Origin: DATKAS01 sp963773315
GTDB taxonomy: Bacteria; Actinomycetota; Acidimicrobiia; Acidimicrobiales; DATKAS01
Reading direction: 5' to 3'
Assembly: GCA_963773315.1 (NCBI GenBank)
Contig: CAVZAF010000010.1
Span: 222,201 to 286,200, forward strand
Length of the DNA: 64,000 nt
Part shown: piece by piece, positions 27,986 to 35,854 of the stretch
Numbering within the stretch: the first letter of the stretch is position 1
How the letters are laid out: the number at the start of each line of letters is the position of its first letter
Program-made: the position numbers and the translations under genes
Notes under the pieces: generated by a model
Seen by the model: the letters and a program-made list of their open reading frames with translations, nothing else
What the model was told of the DNA's origin: nothing
Databases searched by the model: none

Positions 27986-28596
27986 TCCAACGGCACGGCC
28001 TGATACGTATGCCTCCGGTGAACGCCGAGCCGCTGCGCGACGTCAGCGATGCCGCGCTCGTCGTCGCGGTCGCTCGGTACCGGCAGGACGCCCTCGCCGA
28101 GGCCTATCGCCGCCACGGCGGCGCGGTCTACGGCCTTGCCCGGCGGCTCTTGGGCAACGAGCCGCTTGCCGAGGAGGTCACACAGGAGGTCTTCCTCCGG
28201 CTGTGGAACCATCCCGACCGGTTCGAGCCGAGCCGCGGCTCGTTGCGCTCGTATCTGCTCGCCCAGACACATGGCCGCTCGGTCGACTTGTTGCGGTCCG
28301 AGGGTGCTCGCCGGCGTCGCGAGGAACGCGAGGCGCGCGCCACCGCCGAGGGCGGATACGACCTCGAGCACGAGGTCTGGGATCTGGCGACCGCGGAGCG
28401 CGTGCGGGCCGCGGTCTCGTCCCTGCCCGAAGGTGAGCGCCAAGCGATCGAGCTCGCGTACTTCGGCGGACACACCTATCGCGAGGTGGCTGCACTCTTG
28501 CGGGAACCAGAAGGCACAGTGAAGAGCCGCATCCGGTCCGGGCTCAAGCGGATGCGTTCGACGCTCATCGACATCGGCACTGGAGGGCCGTCATGA
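27982..28596 (+). CDS. ECF sigma factor (SigK/SigL-like)
   Basis: A 204-residue sigma-70-family factor. Region 2 is AEAYRRHGGAVYGLARRLLG with EEVTQEVFLRLWNHPDRFEP, and region 4 is LPEGERQAIELAYFGGHTYR followed by EVAALLREPEGTVKSRI, the promoter-reading helix-turn-helix. The GTG at 27982 overlaps the methyltransferase stop by four bases. An in-frame ATG at 28009 is an alternative start. Its stop overlaps the start of the next gene, an RskA-like anti-sigma factor, so it is probably held inactive until an envelope signal releases it. Confidence 0.9.
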   Translation: MIQRHGLIRMPPVNAEPLRDVSDAALVVAVARYRQDALAEAYRRHGGAVYGLARRLLGNEPLAEEVTQEVFLRLWNHPDRFEPSRGSLRSYLLAQTHGRSVDLLRSEGARRRREEREARATAEGGYDLEHEVWDLATAERVRAAVSSLPEGERQAIELAYFGGHTYREVAALLREPEGTVKSRIRSGLKRMRSTLIDIGTGGPS

Positions 28597-29342
28597 ACCG
28601 GCGGTTGACACCTGCCGAGATGGACGAGCTGCTCGGTGCCTACGCGCTCGACGCCATCGATGCGGACGAGCGCGAGCAGATCGAGCAGTACCTGGACGAG
28701 AACCCGCGAGCACGCGCGGAGGTGACCGAGCACCGCGAGGTCGCCGCGATGATGTCGCTCGCCGGTGGTCAGGCCCCCGACGGACTGTGGGACCGCATCG
28801 CGGACGAGCTCGGGCCCGATCCGACGGGCGCGGTCCCGCAGCTCCGCCTCGTCCCCGTCGACGAGAAGCCGAAGACCTCGCGCCGATGGTGGGGAGTGGC
28901 ACTGGGGTCGGTCGCCGCCGCGGCGATCGCCGTGCTCGGCCTCACCGTCGTGCACCAGGGCCATCGCATCGACGACCTCGAAGCGGTGACGAGCAAGGAC
29001 GCGGTCGTCGTCGGCGCCGCCGAGGCGATGACCGATCCGAACGCCCGCCTCACCTCGCTGACGACCACCGACGGCGCCACGATGGCCGACGTGGTCGTCC
29101 AGCCGAACGGCCAGGGCTACCTCGTGCCGCGGACCATGCCGACGCTCGCATCCGACCGCACCTATCAGATGTGGGGCGTCATCGACGACGAGGTCATCTC
29201 ACTCGGAGTGCTCGGCAACGAGCCGAACGTGTCCGCGTTCCACACCGACCCGCTCGTCAAGACGATCCTGATCACCGACGAGGTGCGCGGCGGGGTGCCG
29301 GTGACGCAGCAATCGCCGGTCAGCCAGGGGGACTTCGCCTAG
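28593..29342 (+). CDS. RskA-type membrane anti-sigma factor
   Basis: A 249-residue partner of the upstream sigma factor. The N-terminal cytoplasmic part (LLGAYALDAIDADEREQIE) is the helical sigma-binding domain without a clear zinc motif. One membrane segment lies at about residues 102-120 (WWGVALGSVAAAAIAVLGL). The external C-terminal part carries the RskA_C signature (YLVPRTMPTLASDRTYQMWG). The ATG overlaps the sigma stop as ATGA. Regulated cleavage of the external part is the known release route in this family. The genes next door suggest a link to cytochrome oxidase or copper stress, which is only inference. Confidence 0.88.
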   Translation: MNRRLTPAEMDELLGAYALDAIDADEREQIEQYLDENPRARAEVTEHREVAAMMSLAGGQAPDGLWDRIADELGPDPTGAVPQLRLVPVDEKPKTSRRWWGVALGSVAAAAIAVLGLTVVHQGHRIDDLEAVTSKDAVVVGAAEAMTDPNARLTSLTTTDGATMADVVVQPNGQGYLVPRTMPTLASDRTYQMWGVIDDEVISLGVLGNEPNVSAFHTDPLVKTILITDEVRGGVPVTQQSPVSQGDFA

Positions 29343-29721
29343 CCGTCAAGGCCGCGACCCCGGCCGAGTCGATGTACTCGTCGATGCGAGTGACCCGGCC
29401 GCCTTCGACACGCCCGACGATGCAGGCCGGCATCGCGATCGCCGCGCCGTTCGGTGCGATGCCCTTGCCGACGTGCTGCTGGACGAACCCGCCCTCGAAG
29501 GATGTGCGGCGCACGTCTTCGTAGTGCCAGCCCTTGACGTTGTCGATCACCCAGCGCAGGACGACGAGGTTCTGCGCGACGGCCTGCTCGACCTCGTCGG
29601 TGTTGTGCCACACCACGGCGTCGGGCCCGTAGATCGCCTGGATCGCGTCGGTGTCGCCGGCCTCGATGGCGGCGAAGAACCGTGCAGCGACTGCTTCGAC
29701 GTCCGCGGGCTGGTCAGGCAT
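29320..29721 (-). CDS. SnoaL/NTF2-like protein (limonene-epoxide-hydrolase-like)
   Basis: A 133-residue cone-shaped NTF2-fold protein. DVEAVAARFFAAIEAGDTDA and YGPDAVVWHN are the usual N-terminal helix and strand, and GRVEGGRVTRIDEYID closes the fold. The Trp-His in VVWHN and the Asp of IDEYID sit where catalytic or binding residues lie in SnoaL and epoxide hydrolases. The ATG at 29721 is chosen; the longer open frame upstream runs antisense through the SCO1 gene. It is convergent with the anti-sigma gene, overlapping by 23 bases. Confidence 0.8.
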   Translation of the reverse strand: MPDQPADVEAVAARFFAAIEAGDTDAIQAIYGPDAVVWHNTDEVEQAVAQNLVVLRWVIDNVKGWHYEDVRRTSFEGGFVQQHVGKGIAPNGAAIAMPACIVGRVEGGRVTRIDEYIDSAGVAALTARRSPPG

Positions 29722-29783
29722 GCTCAGGAAACTACAAGGCGAATGGGAGACGGCGGCGGCCCGGTGCGAGACTGAGGCCTGCG

Positions 29784-30492
29784 ATGAGCCTCGTGACTTC
29801 AGATCCCTCGGGGGAGGTCCCGCAGCCGAAGGAGCGCCCTGCGGGGCCGTCCGTCCGGTTGGCCGCGGTCTCGGTCGCGTTGGGCATCGTCGTGCTCGGA
29901 GTGCTCGGCCTCCTCGCGACGCGCGGCAGAGTCGCACAAGTCGGATGCGAACGACGGATGGGCAGGCACGCTGCTCTCGCAGCCGGTCGCGAAGCCCGAC
30001 TTCACGCTCACCGACACCGCGGGTGCTCCCTTCGACTTCCGCGAGCAGACCCAGGGCTACGTCACCCTGCTGTACTTCGGGTACACGAGCTGTCCGGACG
30101 TCTGCCCGCTCCACATGGCGAACATCGCATCGGTGCTCGACGAGGTGTCGGGTGAGGTGAACGCCAAGATCAAGGTCGTGTTCGTGACCACCGATCCTGC
30201 GCGCGACACTCCGGCGGTGATCCGGAAGTGGCTCGACAACTTCGATGTCACGTTCATCGGACTCACCGGGACCCAAGCGCAGATCACCAAGGCGGAGCGC
30301 GCCGCGGGTGTGCCCGAGGCGGTGCTCCAACCGCCGTCTCCCAGCGGCAAGTACACCGTCGGTCACGCGAGCCAGGTCATCGCCTACACGCTCGACGACG
30401 AAGCGCACGTCGTCTACCCCTTCGGCATCCGCCAGGCGGACTGGGCCCGCGACCTGCCGCGGCTCGTCTCGACGACCGAGTGGCCGGCATGA
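29784..30492 (+). CDS. SCO1/SenC family copper chaperone (frameshifted)
   Basis: A membrane-anchored thioredoxin-fold protein that helps load copper into the CuA centre of cytochrome c oxidase. After a cytoplasmic stretch there is one membrane segment (VRLAAVSVALGIVVLGVLGL). The frame changes near 29923 in a CGCGCGG stretch, after which KPDFTLTDTAG, LLYFGYTSCPDVCP (the C-x3-C copper site) and the SCO His region (VGHASQVIAY) follow. The stop overlaps the PCuAC start as ATGA, so SCO1, PCuAC and CtaG form one unit. Confidence 0.85.
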
Positions 30493-30953
30493 CGACGACC
30501 ACAAAGGCGATTGGTGGCGTCGTGATCGCCCTCGTCGTGCTGCTCGGCGTCGTGTTCTTCGCTCGCAGCTCTTCGGGCAGCAGCGGCCCGCCCCAGATCT
30601 CGGTCACCGATGCGTACGCGTCGCAGTCGACGTCGGACCTCTCGTCGGCGTTGTACATGACCATCCAGAACAAGGGCGGGTCTGATCACATCGTCGGTGT
30701 GATCGCGGGCGGCGCGAACTCCGTGACGATCCATGACGCAGCCATGGCGCCACAGACTCGGCTCACTGTGAAGGGTCATGCCGACACCGAGCTCGCGCCG
30801 GGCGGCACGCACATCATGCTCGAGGGGTTGGCCCGGCCGTTGCAACCGGGCGGTCAGGTCGGTGTCCGGCTTCTGTTCGAGCACTCGGCTCCTGTCGACG
30901 TGACCGCGCCGGTGCTCTCGTATGACCAGGTGAACGCGAAGGCGGGCGCGTGA
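30489..30953 (+). CDS. PCu(A)C-type periplasmic copper chaperone
   Basis: A 154-residue exported protein with one N-terminal membrane helix (GGVVIALVVLLGVVFFA). The cupredoxin-like domain has ISVTDAYAS and LYMTIQNKG, then the copper-ligand set H82, M86, H108 and M110 (THIMLEGL). It passes Cu(I) to SCO1 or directly to subunit II of cytochrome oxidase. Coupling to SCO1 upstream (ATGA) and CtaG downstream (GTGA) supports that role. Confidence 0.9.
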   Translation: MTTTTKAIGGVVIALVVLLGVVFFARSSSGSSGPPQISVTDAYASQSTSDLSSALYMTIQNKGGSDHIVGVIAGGANSVTIHDAAMAPQTRLTVKGHADTELAPGGTHIMLEGLARPLQPGGQVGVRLLFEHSAPVDVTAPVLSYDQVNAKAGA

Positions 30954-31828
30954 GCTTCTGGTGCCAAGCCCTGAAGGTGCCGTGGCACTGGCAGTTCCGT
31001 GCATACCCCGGCGTCTGGCTCATGGCCGGCCTGCTCGCGTTCTCCTACTTCAGGGCGGTGTACCGCCGGCACCGCCGCACCGGCGCACCGGTCGACCGTC
31101 GCAAGTTGATGTGGTTCTGCTTCGGTTGGGTCGTGCTCTGGCTCGCGAGCGACTGGCCCCTCGCGACGCTCGGCGCCGGCTACCTCGCGTCCGCGCACAT
31201 GGTGCAGTACATGCTCTACACGCTCGTGGCCACACCACTCCTGTTGCTCGGCACGCCCGAGTGGATGGCGCGTCGCATCACCGAGAAGCTCCGCATCTAC
31301 CGGTTGCTGCGGTTCGTGTCGCGGCCGCTCTTCGCCGCGATCGCGGTCAACGCCGTCTTGCTCTCGACGCATGCGCCGATCGTCGTCGACAACGTGCGCA
31401 CGACACAGATGGGCGGCTTCGTGCTCGACATGATCTGGCTCGTCGGGGGCCTCGTGCTGTGGCTGCCGCTCATCAGCCCGCTGCCCGAGCTCGTTCACCC
31501 GTCGTACCCGGTGCGGATGATCTACATCTTCGTGGCGGCGGGCGTGTTCGCGATGATCCCGGGCGGCTTCCTCACGTTCTCGTCCTTCCCGCTGTACCGC
31601 ACGTACGAGCTCGCCCCCCGCATCCACAACTTCGCGGCGTTGAACGACCAGCAGACCGCGGGGGCGATCATGAAGGTCGGCAACATCCCAATCGTTTGGA
31701 CCGTGATCGCAGTGCTCTTCTTCAAGTGGGCCGCGCTCGACCGCGACGGCCCGCCCGTGCCGGCGTCCCGACCGCAGACTCGGACGCAGACTCGACCTTC
31801 TGGAGCACCCCCGGCACCTTCGAATTAG
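30950..31828 (+). CDS. ctaG: Cytochrome c oxidase assembly factor CtaG (caa3_CtaG type)
   Basis: A 292-residue protein with about seven membrane segments, of the Bacillus-type CtaG family needed for active caa3 oxidase, probably in copper delivery to subunit I or II. Recognisable blocks are WLASDWPLATLGAGYLASAH, MVQYMLYTLVATPLLLLGTP and the later PGGFLTFSSFPLY. The C-terminal tail is Pro/Thr/Arg-rich and probably cytoplasmic. The GTG start overlaps the PCuAC stop, so it completes the SCO1-PCuAC-CtaG unit. Confidence 0.88.
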   Translation: MSFWCQALKVPWHWQFRAYPGVWLMAGLLAFSYFRAVYRRHRRTGAPVDRRKLMWFCFGWVVLWLASDWPLATLGAGYLASAHMVQYMLYTLVATPLLLLGTPEWMARRITEKLRIYRLLRFVSRPLFAAIAVNAVLLSTHAPIVVDNVRTTQMGGFVLDMIWLVGGLVLWLPLISPLPELVHPSYPVRMIYIFVAAGVFAMIPGGFLTFSSFPLYRTYELAPRIHNFAALNDQQTAGAIMKVGNIPIVWTVIAVLFFKWAALDRDGPPVPASRPQTRTQTRPSGAPPAPSN

Positions 31829-31853
31829 GGTCGCCACGTCGGAGGGGGTCGGC

Positions 31854-32630
31854 ATGCGTCGTGGGTTGTGCCTCATCGTGATCGTGATCGCATGTGTCGC
31901 GCTGAGCGCGGCACCGGCCGGTGCGGTCAACCTGACGGGCGGCTGTCAGGGCCAGGGGACCTCGTTCGACAAGGACCACAACCAGATCATGTCGGCGACC
32001 GCGCCGAGCGTGGAGCCGGGCACGAGCGGCAACCCGGTGCTCGTCGACTACGACGGGACCGTCGAGTACTCGGGCAGCGGCCCGCTGATGCTGAACCACC
32101 ACTGGGAGGTGAAGGTCTTCGGCATCACGGTGAAGTCGGGCGGGTCGAAGAATGGGTCGCACCAGACGTCGACCTCCGGCACCGCCGTCGTGAAGGACTA
32201 CCTCCCCTTCAAGATCACCGGCGTCTACTACGTGTCGGGAGGGATCTCCGGCGAAGGTGGCGCGTGCAGCGGCAACGCGTACCTGAAGCTCATCGGGTCG
32301 CCGGTCGGCACGATCCCCTGGATCGTCGCCATCGGGCTGATCGTGGCCGGCCTCGCGCTCGGGTACGCGTCGCTGCCGAAGGCAGCGCCGACTGCCGCAG
32401 GTCTCGCGGGGGTGGACTCGGTCTTCGTCGCGTCGGGCGGGCCGCCTCCCGCGCCCCCGATCGGGGAGTCGATGGCGCCGCCGGCTCCCGATTCGAGTGA
32501 GCCGCCCACGCCACGCGAGCACGCGCCATTCGGAGAGCCCGAGCCGACCGTGCAGCAGCCACCATCCCCGACTCCGCCGCCGCCGTCTCCGCCACCACCA
32601 TCTCCGCCCTCTGAAGGGAGCCCGGGATGA
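31854..32630 (+). CDS. Exported protein with membrane anchor and Pro-rich tail
   Basis: A 258-residue protein with a signal peptide (MRRGLCLIVIVIACVALSAA, cleavage near PAGAV), a beta-rich outer part with two cysteines (GGCQGQ, GGACSGN), and a membrane helix (GTIPWIVAIGLIVAGLALGY). The cytoplasmic tail is very rich in Pro and Ser near the C-terminus (PPPSPPPPSPPSEG). No family is recognised. A GGAGGGGG stretch lies just before the ATG. The stop overlaps the next small membrane gene as ATGA, and the pair follows ctaG closely. Confidence 0.75.
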   Translation: MRRGLCLIVIVIACVALSAAPAGAVNLTGGCQGQGTSFDKDHNQIMSATAPSVEPGTSGNPVLVDYDGTVEYSGSGPLMLNHHWEVKVFGITVKSGGSKNGSHQTSTSGTAVVKDYLPFKITGVYYVSGGISGEGGACSGNAYLKLIGSPVGTIPWIVAIGLIVAGLALGYASLPKAAPTAAGLAGVDSVFVASGGPPPAPPIGESMAPPAPDSSEPPTPREHAPFGEPEPTVQQPPSPTPPPPSPPPPSPPSEGSPG

Positions 32631-32836
32631 AGCGCAAGCGCCACCCGATCCGTGGCTTCTTCGCGGGTTTCTTCATCGGCCTCGGCGTGTCGATCCTCCT
32701 TCTGATCTACGGGAAGCTGACGACGTCGTCGGGCTGGCCCACGCTCGCGATCGTCGGCGGGTTCGCCATTCTCGGCATCCTCGCCGGGTTGTTCGGACCG
32801 ACACGGGGCCGTCGCAGCGCGAGCGCGATGCGCTAG
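32627..32836 (+). CDS. Small membrane protein
   Basis: A 69-residue protein with a basic N-terminus (MKRKRHPIRGF) and two membrane helices (FFAGFFIGLGVSILLLIYG and LAIVGGFAILGILAGLFGP), ending in a basic tail. Translational coupling to the Pro-rich exported protein upstream (ATGA) suggests they work together in the membrane. No family is recognised. Confidence 0.75.
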   Translation: MKRKRHPIRGFFAGFFIGLGVSILLLIYGKLTTSSGWPTLAIVGGFAILGILAGLFGPTRGRRSASAMR

Positions 32837-34185
32837 CCGTCCAGCCCGAGCTGCCGTTCGAGCAGCCGGTGGAAGTGGCGGATCTTGGTCTCCTGATAGA
32901 TCGAGAGCGTCACGCCCGGCTTGACCATCGTCCGTAGCCCGAGCTGCACCTTCGGCAGGTTGAACGTGTCCTGGTTGAACACGCGGGCGAGGAAGCCGAG
33001 CTCTGGCGCCTTGGTCCAGTCGTCGTCCGGGCCGAGCCAGTGGATCGGCGCTGCTGGCGGGCGATCACCGGCGAACGGCGACAAGTACATGCACTCCATG
33101 ATCGACTCGTCGTACCGGTCGCCGTTGGGCCGAAAGCGGTACACGATGCGGTTGTACGCGCCCCACGGATGGAAGTTCGGGAACACCGTGTAATAGAAGC
33201 TGTCGACGAGCTCCGCGTCGCACAGCGCGTCGGCCTCGTCTCGGCCGATCACCTGAGCGAGCTGCATCCGCGCTCCCATCGCCGCTGCTTGTCGCGCGGT
33301 GACGCCGTCGGGAAGCTCGAACGTGGGCGGCTCATCGAGGCGGCGATCGGTCATCGCGTCGAACCGCTCCTGCTCGGTCGGCGTGTACCCGAGGTGCGGA
33401 CTCGGTGTGCCGTTGGCAGTGACGGCGCGGCTGAAGGTGCCGAACACGTCGTACTGCGAGTTCGCGTCGCCGATGCCTGCGAGCAGCTGAGGATGCGTCG
33501 CGACGACGTGGAAGGCCTCCATGAACGCCTCTTGCGCGACCTTCCAGTTGCAGCGCAGCACCTTCGCGACGTGCACCTCTTTGAACCGCTCCTCGAGCGG
33601 CCACCGCGCGAAGTGCTCGCTGAGATCGCCGAGGAACGCGTCGAGCGGCTCGCAGCCGGGGTCGAGGTTCACGAAGACGAAGCCGCCCCACGTCCCCACG
33701 CGCACCTCGGGCAGGTGGAACTCGTCCCGATCGACCTGCGGGAAGTCCCACTCCGCCGGGATCTGCTTGAGTGACCCGTCGAGGTTCCAGCAGTACCCGT
33801 GGAACGGGCAACGCAGCTCGGACGTGTGACCGTCCTCCTCGCGCAGCAACCGACCCCGATGCAGGCATGCGTTGTAGAAGGCCTTGATCGAGTCGGGAGC
33901 CGATCGCACGATCAGGATCGAGAGGTGCGCGATCGAGTAGACGGTCGTGTCGCCGACATCGGGGATGTCCTCCTCGCGACACGCCATCTGCCACACCTTC
34001 TTCCAGAGCAGCTCGACCTCGAGCTCGTGGAACTCGCGCGTGATGTAGCGCGCGACAGGCTTGTCGTCCTGGCCGAGGTCGGCGGGAGCATCGAGACGGA
34101 GGACCGCGGGCACGGCGCAGGTGTCGGAGTCGAGCAGCTCCTGGTACGACAGGCCTGGAGAGCGCGCGTGCGAGACGCTCGTCAT
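32833..34185 (-). CDS. Rieske aromatic-ring-hydroxylating oxygenase, alpha subunit
   Basis: A 450-residue non-heme iron oxygenase. The Rieske cluster ligands are C107-x-H109 and C126-x2-H129 (CLHRG, CPFHGYCW). The mononuclear iron site is in FMEAFHVVATHP, with an acidic ligand expected near the C-terminus. Such enzymes hydroxylate aromatic rings or demethylate side chains and need a reductase and ferredoxin, which are not adjacent. The ATG at 34185 is coupled (ATGA) to a 67-residue protein just upstream. No beta subunit is seen, as in single-component-type oxygenases. Confidence 0.9.
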   Translation of the reverse strand: MTSVSHARSPGLSYQELLDSDTCAVPAVLRLDAPADLGQDDKPVARYITREFHELEVELLWKKVWQMACREEDIPDVGDTTVYSIAHLSILIVRSAPDSIKAFYNACLHRGRLLREEDGHTSELRCPFHGYCWNLDGSLKQIPAEWDFPQVDRDEFHLPEVRVGTWGGFVFVNLDPGCEPLDAFLGDLSEHFARWPLEERFKEVHVAKVLRCNWKVAQEAFMEAFHVVATHPQLLAGIGDANSQYDVFGTFSRAVTANGTPSPHLGYTPTEQERFDAMTDRRLDEPPTFELPDGVTARQAAAMGARMQLAQVIGRDEADALCDAELVDSFYYTVFPNFHPWGAYNRIVYRFRPNGDRYDESIMECMYLSPFAGDRPPAAPIHWLGPDDDWTKAPELGFLARVFNQDTFNLPKVQLGLRTMVKPGVTLSIYQETKIRHFHRLLERQLGLDG

Positions 34186-34385
34186 GCAACACCCCGGCGG
34201 CGCGTCGGCAGCTGCGGACCAGCAATCCAGCCGCACAGCTGCGGATCGGCGGTCCGGAGCTCGCCCGACAGCCATCGTCCGTCGGACGTGAAGCGTCCTT
34301 CGCGACCGTCCCTGCTCACCGTCACCGTGCTGTCTTCGTTCAGGTCGTAGAGCGCCCCGCTGAGGGGATGTCGGATCTGTCGCAT
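34182..34385 (-). CDS. Small conserved partner of the Rieske oxygenase
   Basis: A 67-residue protein (start MRQIRHPLSGALYDLNEDST) of short beta strands, with SRDGREGRF, GRWLSGELR and DPQLCGWIAGP as the main blocks. It has no signal peptide and one Cys. Its stop overlaps the oxygenase start, so the two are made together. The role is unknown; a small binding or stability subunit is plausible. Confidence 0.7.
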   Translation of the reverse strand: MRQIRHPLSGALYDLNEDSTVTVSRDGREGRFTSDGRWLSGELRTADPQLCGWIAGPQLPTRRRGVA

Positions 34386-34392
34386 CTGGCTC

Positions 34393-35007
34393 CTACAGCT
34401 CCAGGACGCCGCGAGGCGTCTGCAGTGTCGCGCCCACCGCGGGAGGCCCCTCGACGATGCTCACCGCCTCGACGTCGAGGAGCTCGATCACGCGGCGCAG
34501 CGCGGTCGGGTCGGGATCGAAGACACGAAGGCGGCTGAGTCGACATGCGCTCGACGCATCTTCCGACGGATGGGGGGACGCACCCCAGTCGATGACGAAA
34601 GGCCAGTGGTCGGCCAGCGCATGACCCGGCAGCATCGCGAGGCGCCAGTGCAGCGTCGTGCCGTCGGGGAGCGCGCGTGTCATCGCGTTCGCGGTCGTCG
34701 GCCAGCCCGCGGCGGTGAGCGCCGCGCACGCGGCGTCGATGTCGTCGGTGCGCACTGCCCAGCTCGCGAGGCGCGGCGCGGGCTCCGCCGAGATGGCCGC
34801 ACCGAAGCCTGTGGGCTCCGTGAGCGCGGGATCGGGGCCGAGCACCTCGAGGTACACACCAGGTCCGAGGCCGAGGATCGCGTTCGCGGTCCCCATCGAC
34901 GGGTGCGAGCCGCCGAACGTCGCGCGGGCCCCGGCCCGTTGCTCGAGCTCGTCGACGCCCGCTGCCAGGTCGGGCACCACCCACATGAGGTGGTCGATCG
35001 TTGACAT
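34393..35007 (-). CDS. Glyoxalase-like (VOC) domain protein
   Basis: A 204-residue protein of the glyoxalase_3 branch of the vicinal oxygen chelate fold. It opens with IDHLMWVVPDLAAGVDELEQ and contains the paired block GLGPGVYLEVLGPDP, with His, Glu and other possible metal ligands. Members include dioxygenases and glyoxalases; here the function is open. The ATG at 35007 follows a TAGGAT hexamer by seven bases. Eight bases separate it from the 67-residue gene downstream, so all three genes may be one operon. Confidence 0.8.
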   Translation of the reverse strand: MSTIDHLMWVVPDLAAGVDELEQRAGARATFGGSHPSMGTANAILGLGPGVYLEVLGPDPALTEPTGFGAAISAEPAPRLASWAVRTDDIDAACAALTAAGWPTTANAMTRALPDGTTLHWRLAMLPGHALADHWPFVIDWGASPHPSEDASSACRLSRLRVFDPDPTALRRVIELLDVEAVSIVEGPPAVGATLQTPRGVLEL

Positions 35008-35014
35008 CGCGGCG

Positions 35015-35020
35015 ATCCTA
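35015..35020 (-). promoter_or_regulatory. Candidate -10 element of the VOC/Rieske operon
   Basis: TAGGAT on the minus strand (35020-35015) ends seven bases before the ATG at 35007. It supports a leaderless start for the VOC protein, the small partner and the Rieske oxygenase. Confidence 0.45.
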
Positions 35021-35052
35021 CGGAGCGGCCGAGCCGCGACGAGGATTGAGAA

Positions 35053-35271
35053 ATGACCGACGTCCCAGCAGAGGTAACCGACTGGTGTGGGCGGTTCGCT
35101 GCCGCACTCGGTATCGCGGCGCCCACGGCAGAGGAGATCGACACGCTGCTCGAGCTCGCGGGCACCGCCGCGCACGCATCGCAGAGGCAGTCCGCACCGG
35201 TGGCGTGCTGGCTCGCTGCCCGTGCGGGCGTCGACCCCGACCGTGCGCACCATATCGCTCTCGGCATCTGA
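35053..35271 (+). CDS. Small DUF6457-type protein
   Basis: A 72-residue helical protein resembling the DUF6457 domain, which is often found alone or beside molybdopterin genes in actinobacteria. DWCGRFAAALGIAAPTAEEI and LLELAGTAAHASQRQSAPVA are the recognisable blocks. GAGGATTGAGAA before the ATG is a moderate ribosome-binding site. The role is unknown. Confidence 0.7.
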   Translation: MTDVPAEVTDWCGRFAAALGIAAPTAEEIDTLLELAGTAAHASQRQSAPVACWLAARAGVDPDRAHHIALGI

Positions 35272-35284
35272 TCCCCGACGGGCC

Positions 35285-35290
35285 TAGCGT
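35285..35290 (+). promoter_or_regulatory. Candidate -10 element of the TIGR03086-type gene
   Basis: TAGCGT ends six bases before the ATG at 35297, fitting a leaderless transcript. Confidence 0.45.
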
Positions 35291-35296
35291 GCGCGC

Positions 35297-35854
35297 ATGA
35301 GCGAAGGTCAAGAGAAGTACGTACGGGCCCTCGATGGCGCGCAAGCAGTCATCACCATGGTGAAGGACGACCAGTGGGAGGCGCAATCTCCCTGTCCCGA
35401 CTGGAAGGCCGTCGACGTCGTCGGCCACCTCGTGCAGGGGCTGGGCATGGCGTCCTCGCTGGCAACCACGGGCACCGTCGGTTCGTTCGCCTCCACGCGC
35501 GACGCCGCCGGTGCCGACCCGAAGGCGTCGTTCACCGCAGCCCGATCCGCGGCAGAGGCGACGTTCACTCCCGAGAACCTCGACAAGGTCGTGCAGAGCC
35601 CGTTCGGCGAGATGCCGGTCGATCAGTTCCTCGGAGTGATCACGCTCGACGTCATCACGCACACGTGGGACCTCGGTCGCGCGATCGGTCAAGAGGTCAC
35701 GCTCGAGCCCGATCTCGTGCACGATTGCTTCGAGAACGTGAAGCCGCTTGACGCGATCCTCCGGCAGCCGAACCTCTTCGGACCGAAGGTCGATCCGCCG
35801 GCCGGAGCGGACGAGCAGGCGCAGCTGATGGCGTTCCTCGGGAGGGTCGTCTGA
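35297..35854 (+). CDS. TIGR03086-type DinB/mycothiol-isomerase-like protein
   Basis: A 185-residue helix-bundle protein of the DinB superfamily. SPCPDWKAVDVVGHLVQG near the N-terminus and DVITHTWDLGRAIGQ in the middle supply the three histidine metal ligands known from mycothiol-dependent maleylpyruvate isomerase. These proteins usually act as thiol-dependent transferases or isomerases. The last bases overlap the next gene, whose probable CTG start shares this stop codon. Confidence 0.85.
   Translation: MSEGQEKYVRALDGAQAVITMVKDDQWEAQSPCPDWKAVDVVGHLVQGLGMASSLATTGTVGSFASTRDAAGADPKASFTAARSAAEATFTPENLDKVVQSPFGEMPVDQFLGVITLDVITHTWDLGRAIGQEVTLEPDLVHDCFENVKPLDAILRQPNLFGPKVDPPAGADEQAQLMAFLGRVV

Noticed and set aside
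27982..29342. Sigma/anti-sigma pair as regulator of the copper genes downstream
   Set aside because: Adjacency only; an opposite-strand gene lies between, and no matching promoter could be shown, so it is not claimed.
29722..30504. Long minus-strand extension of the NTF2-like protein
   Set aside because: It is antisense to the SCO1 gene, and homology begins only at the ATG at 29721.
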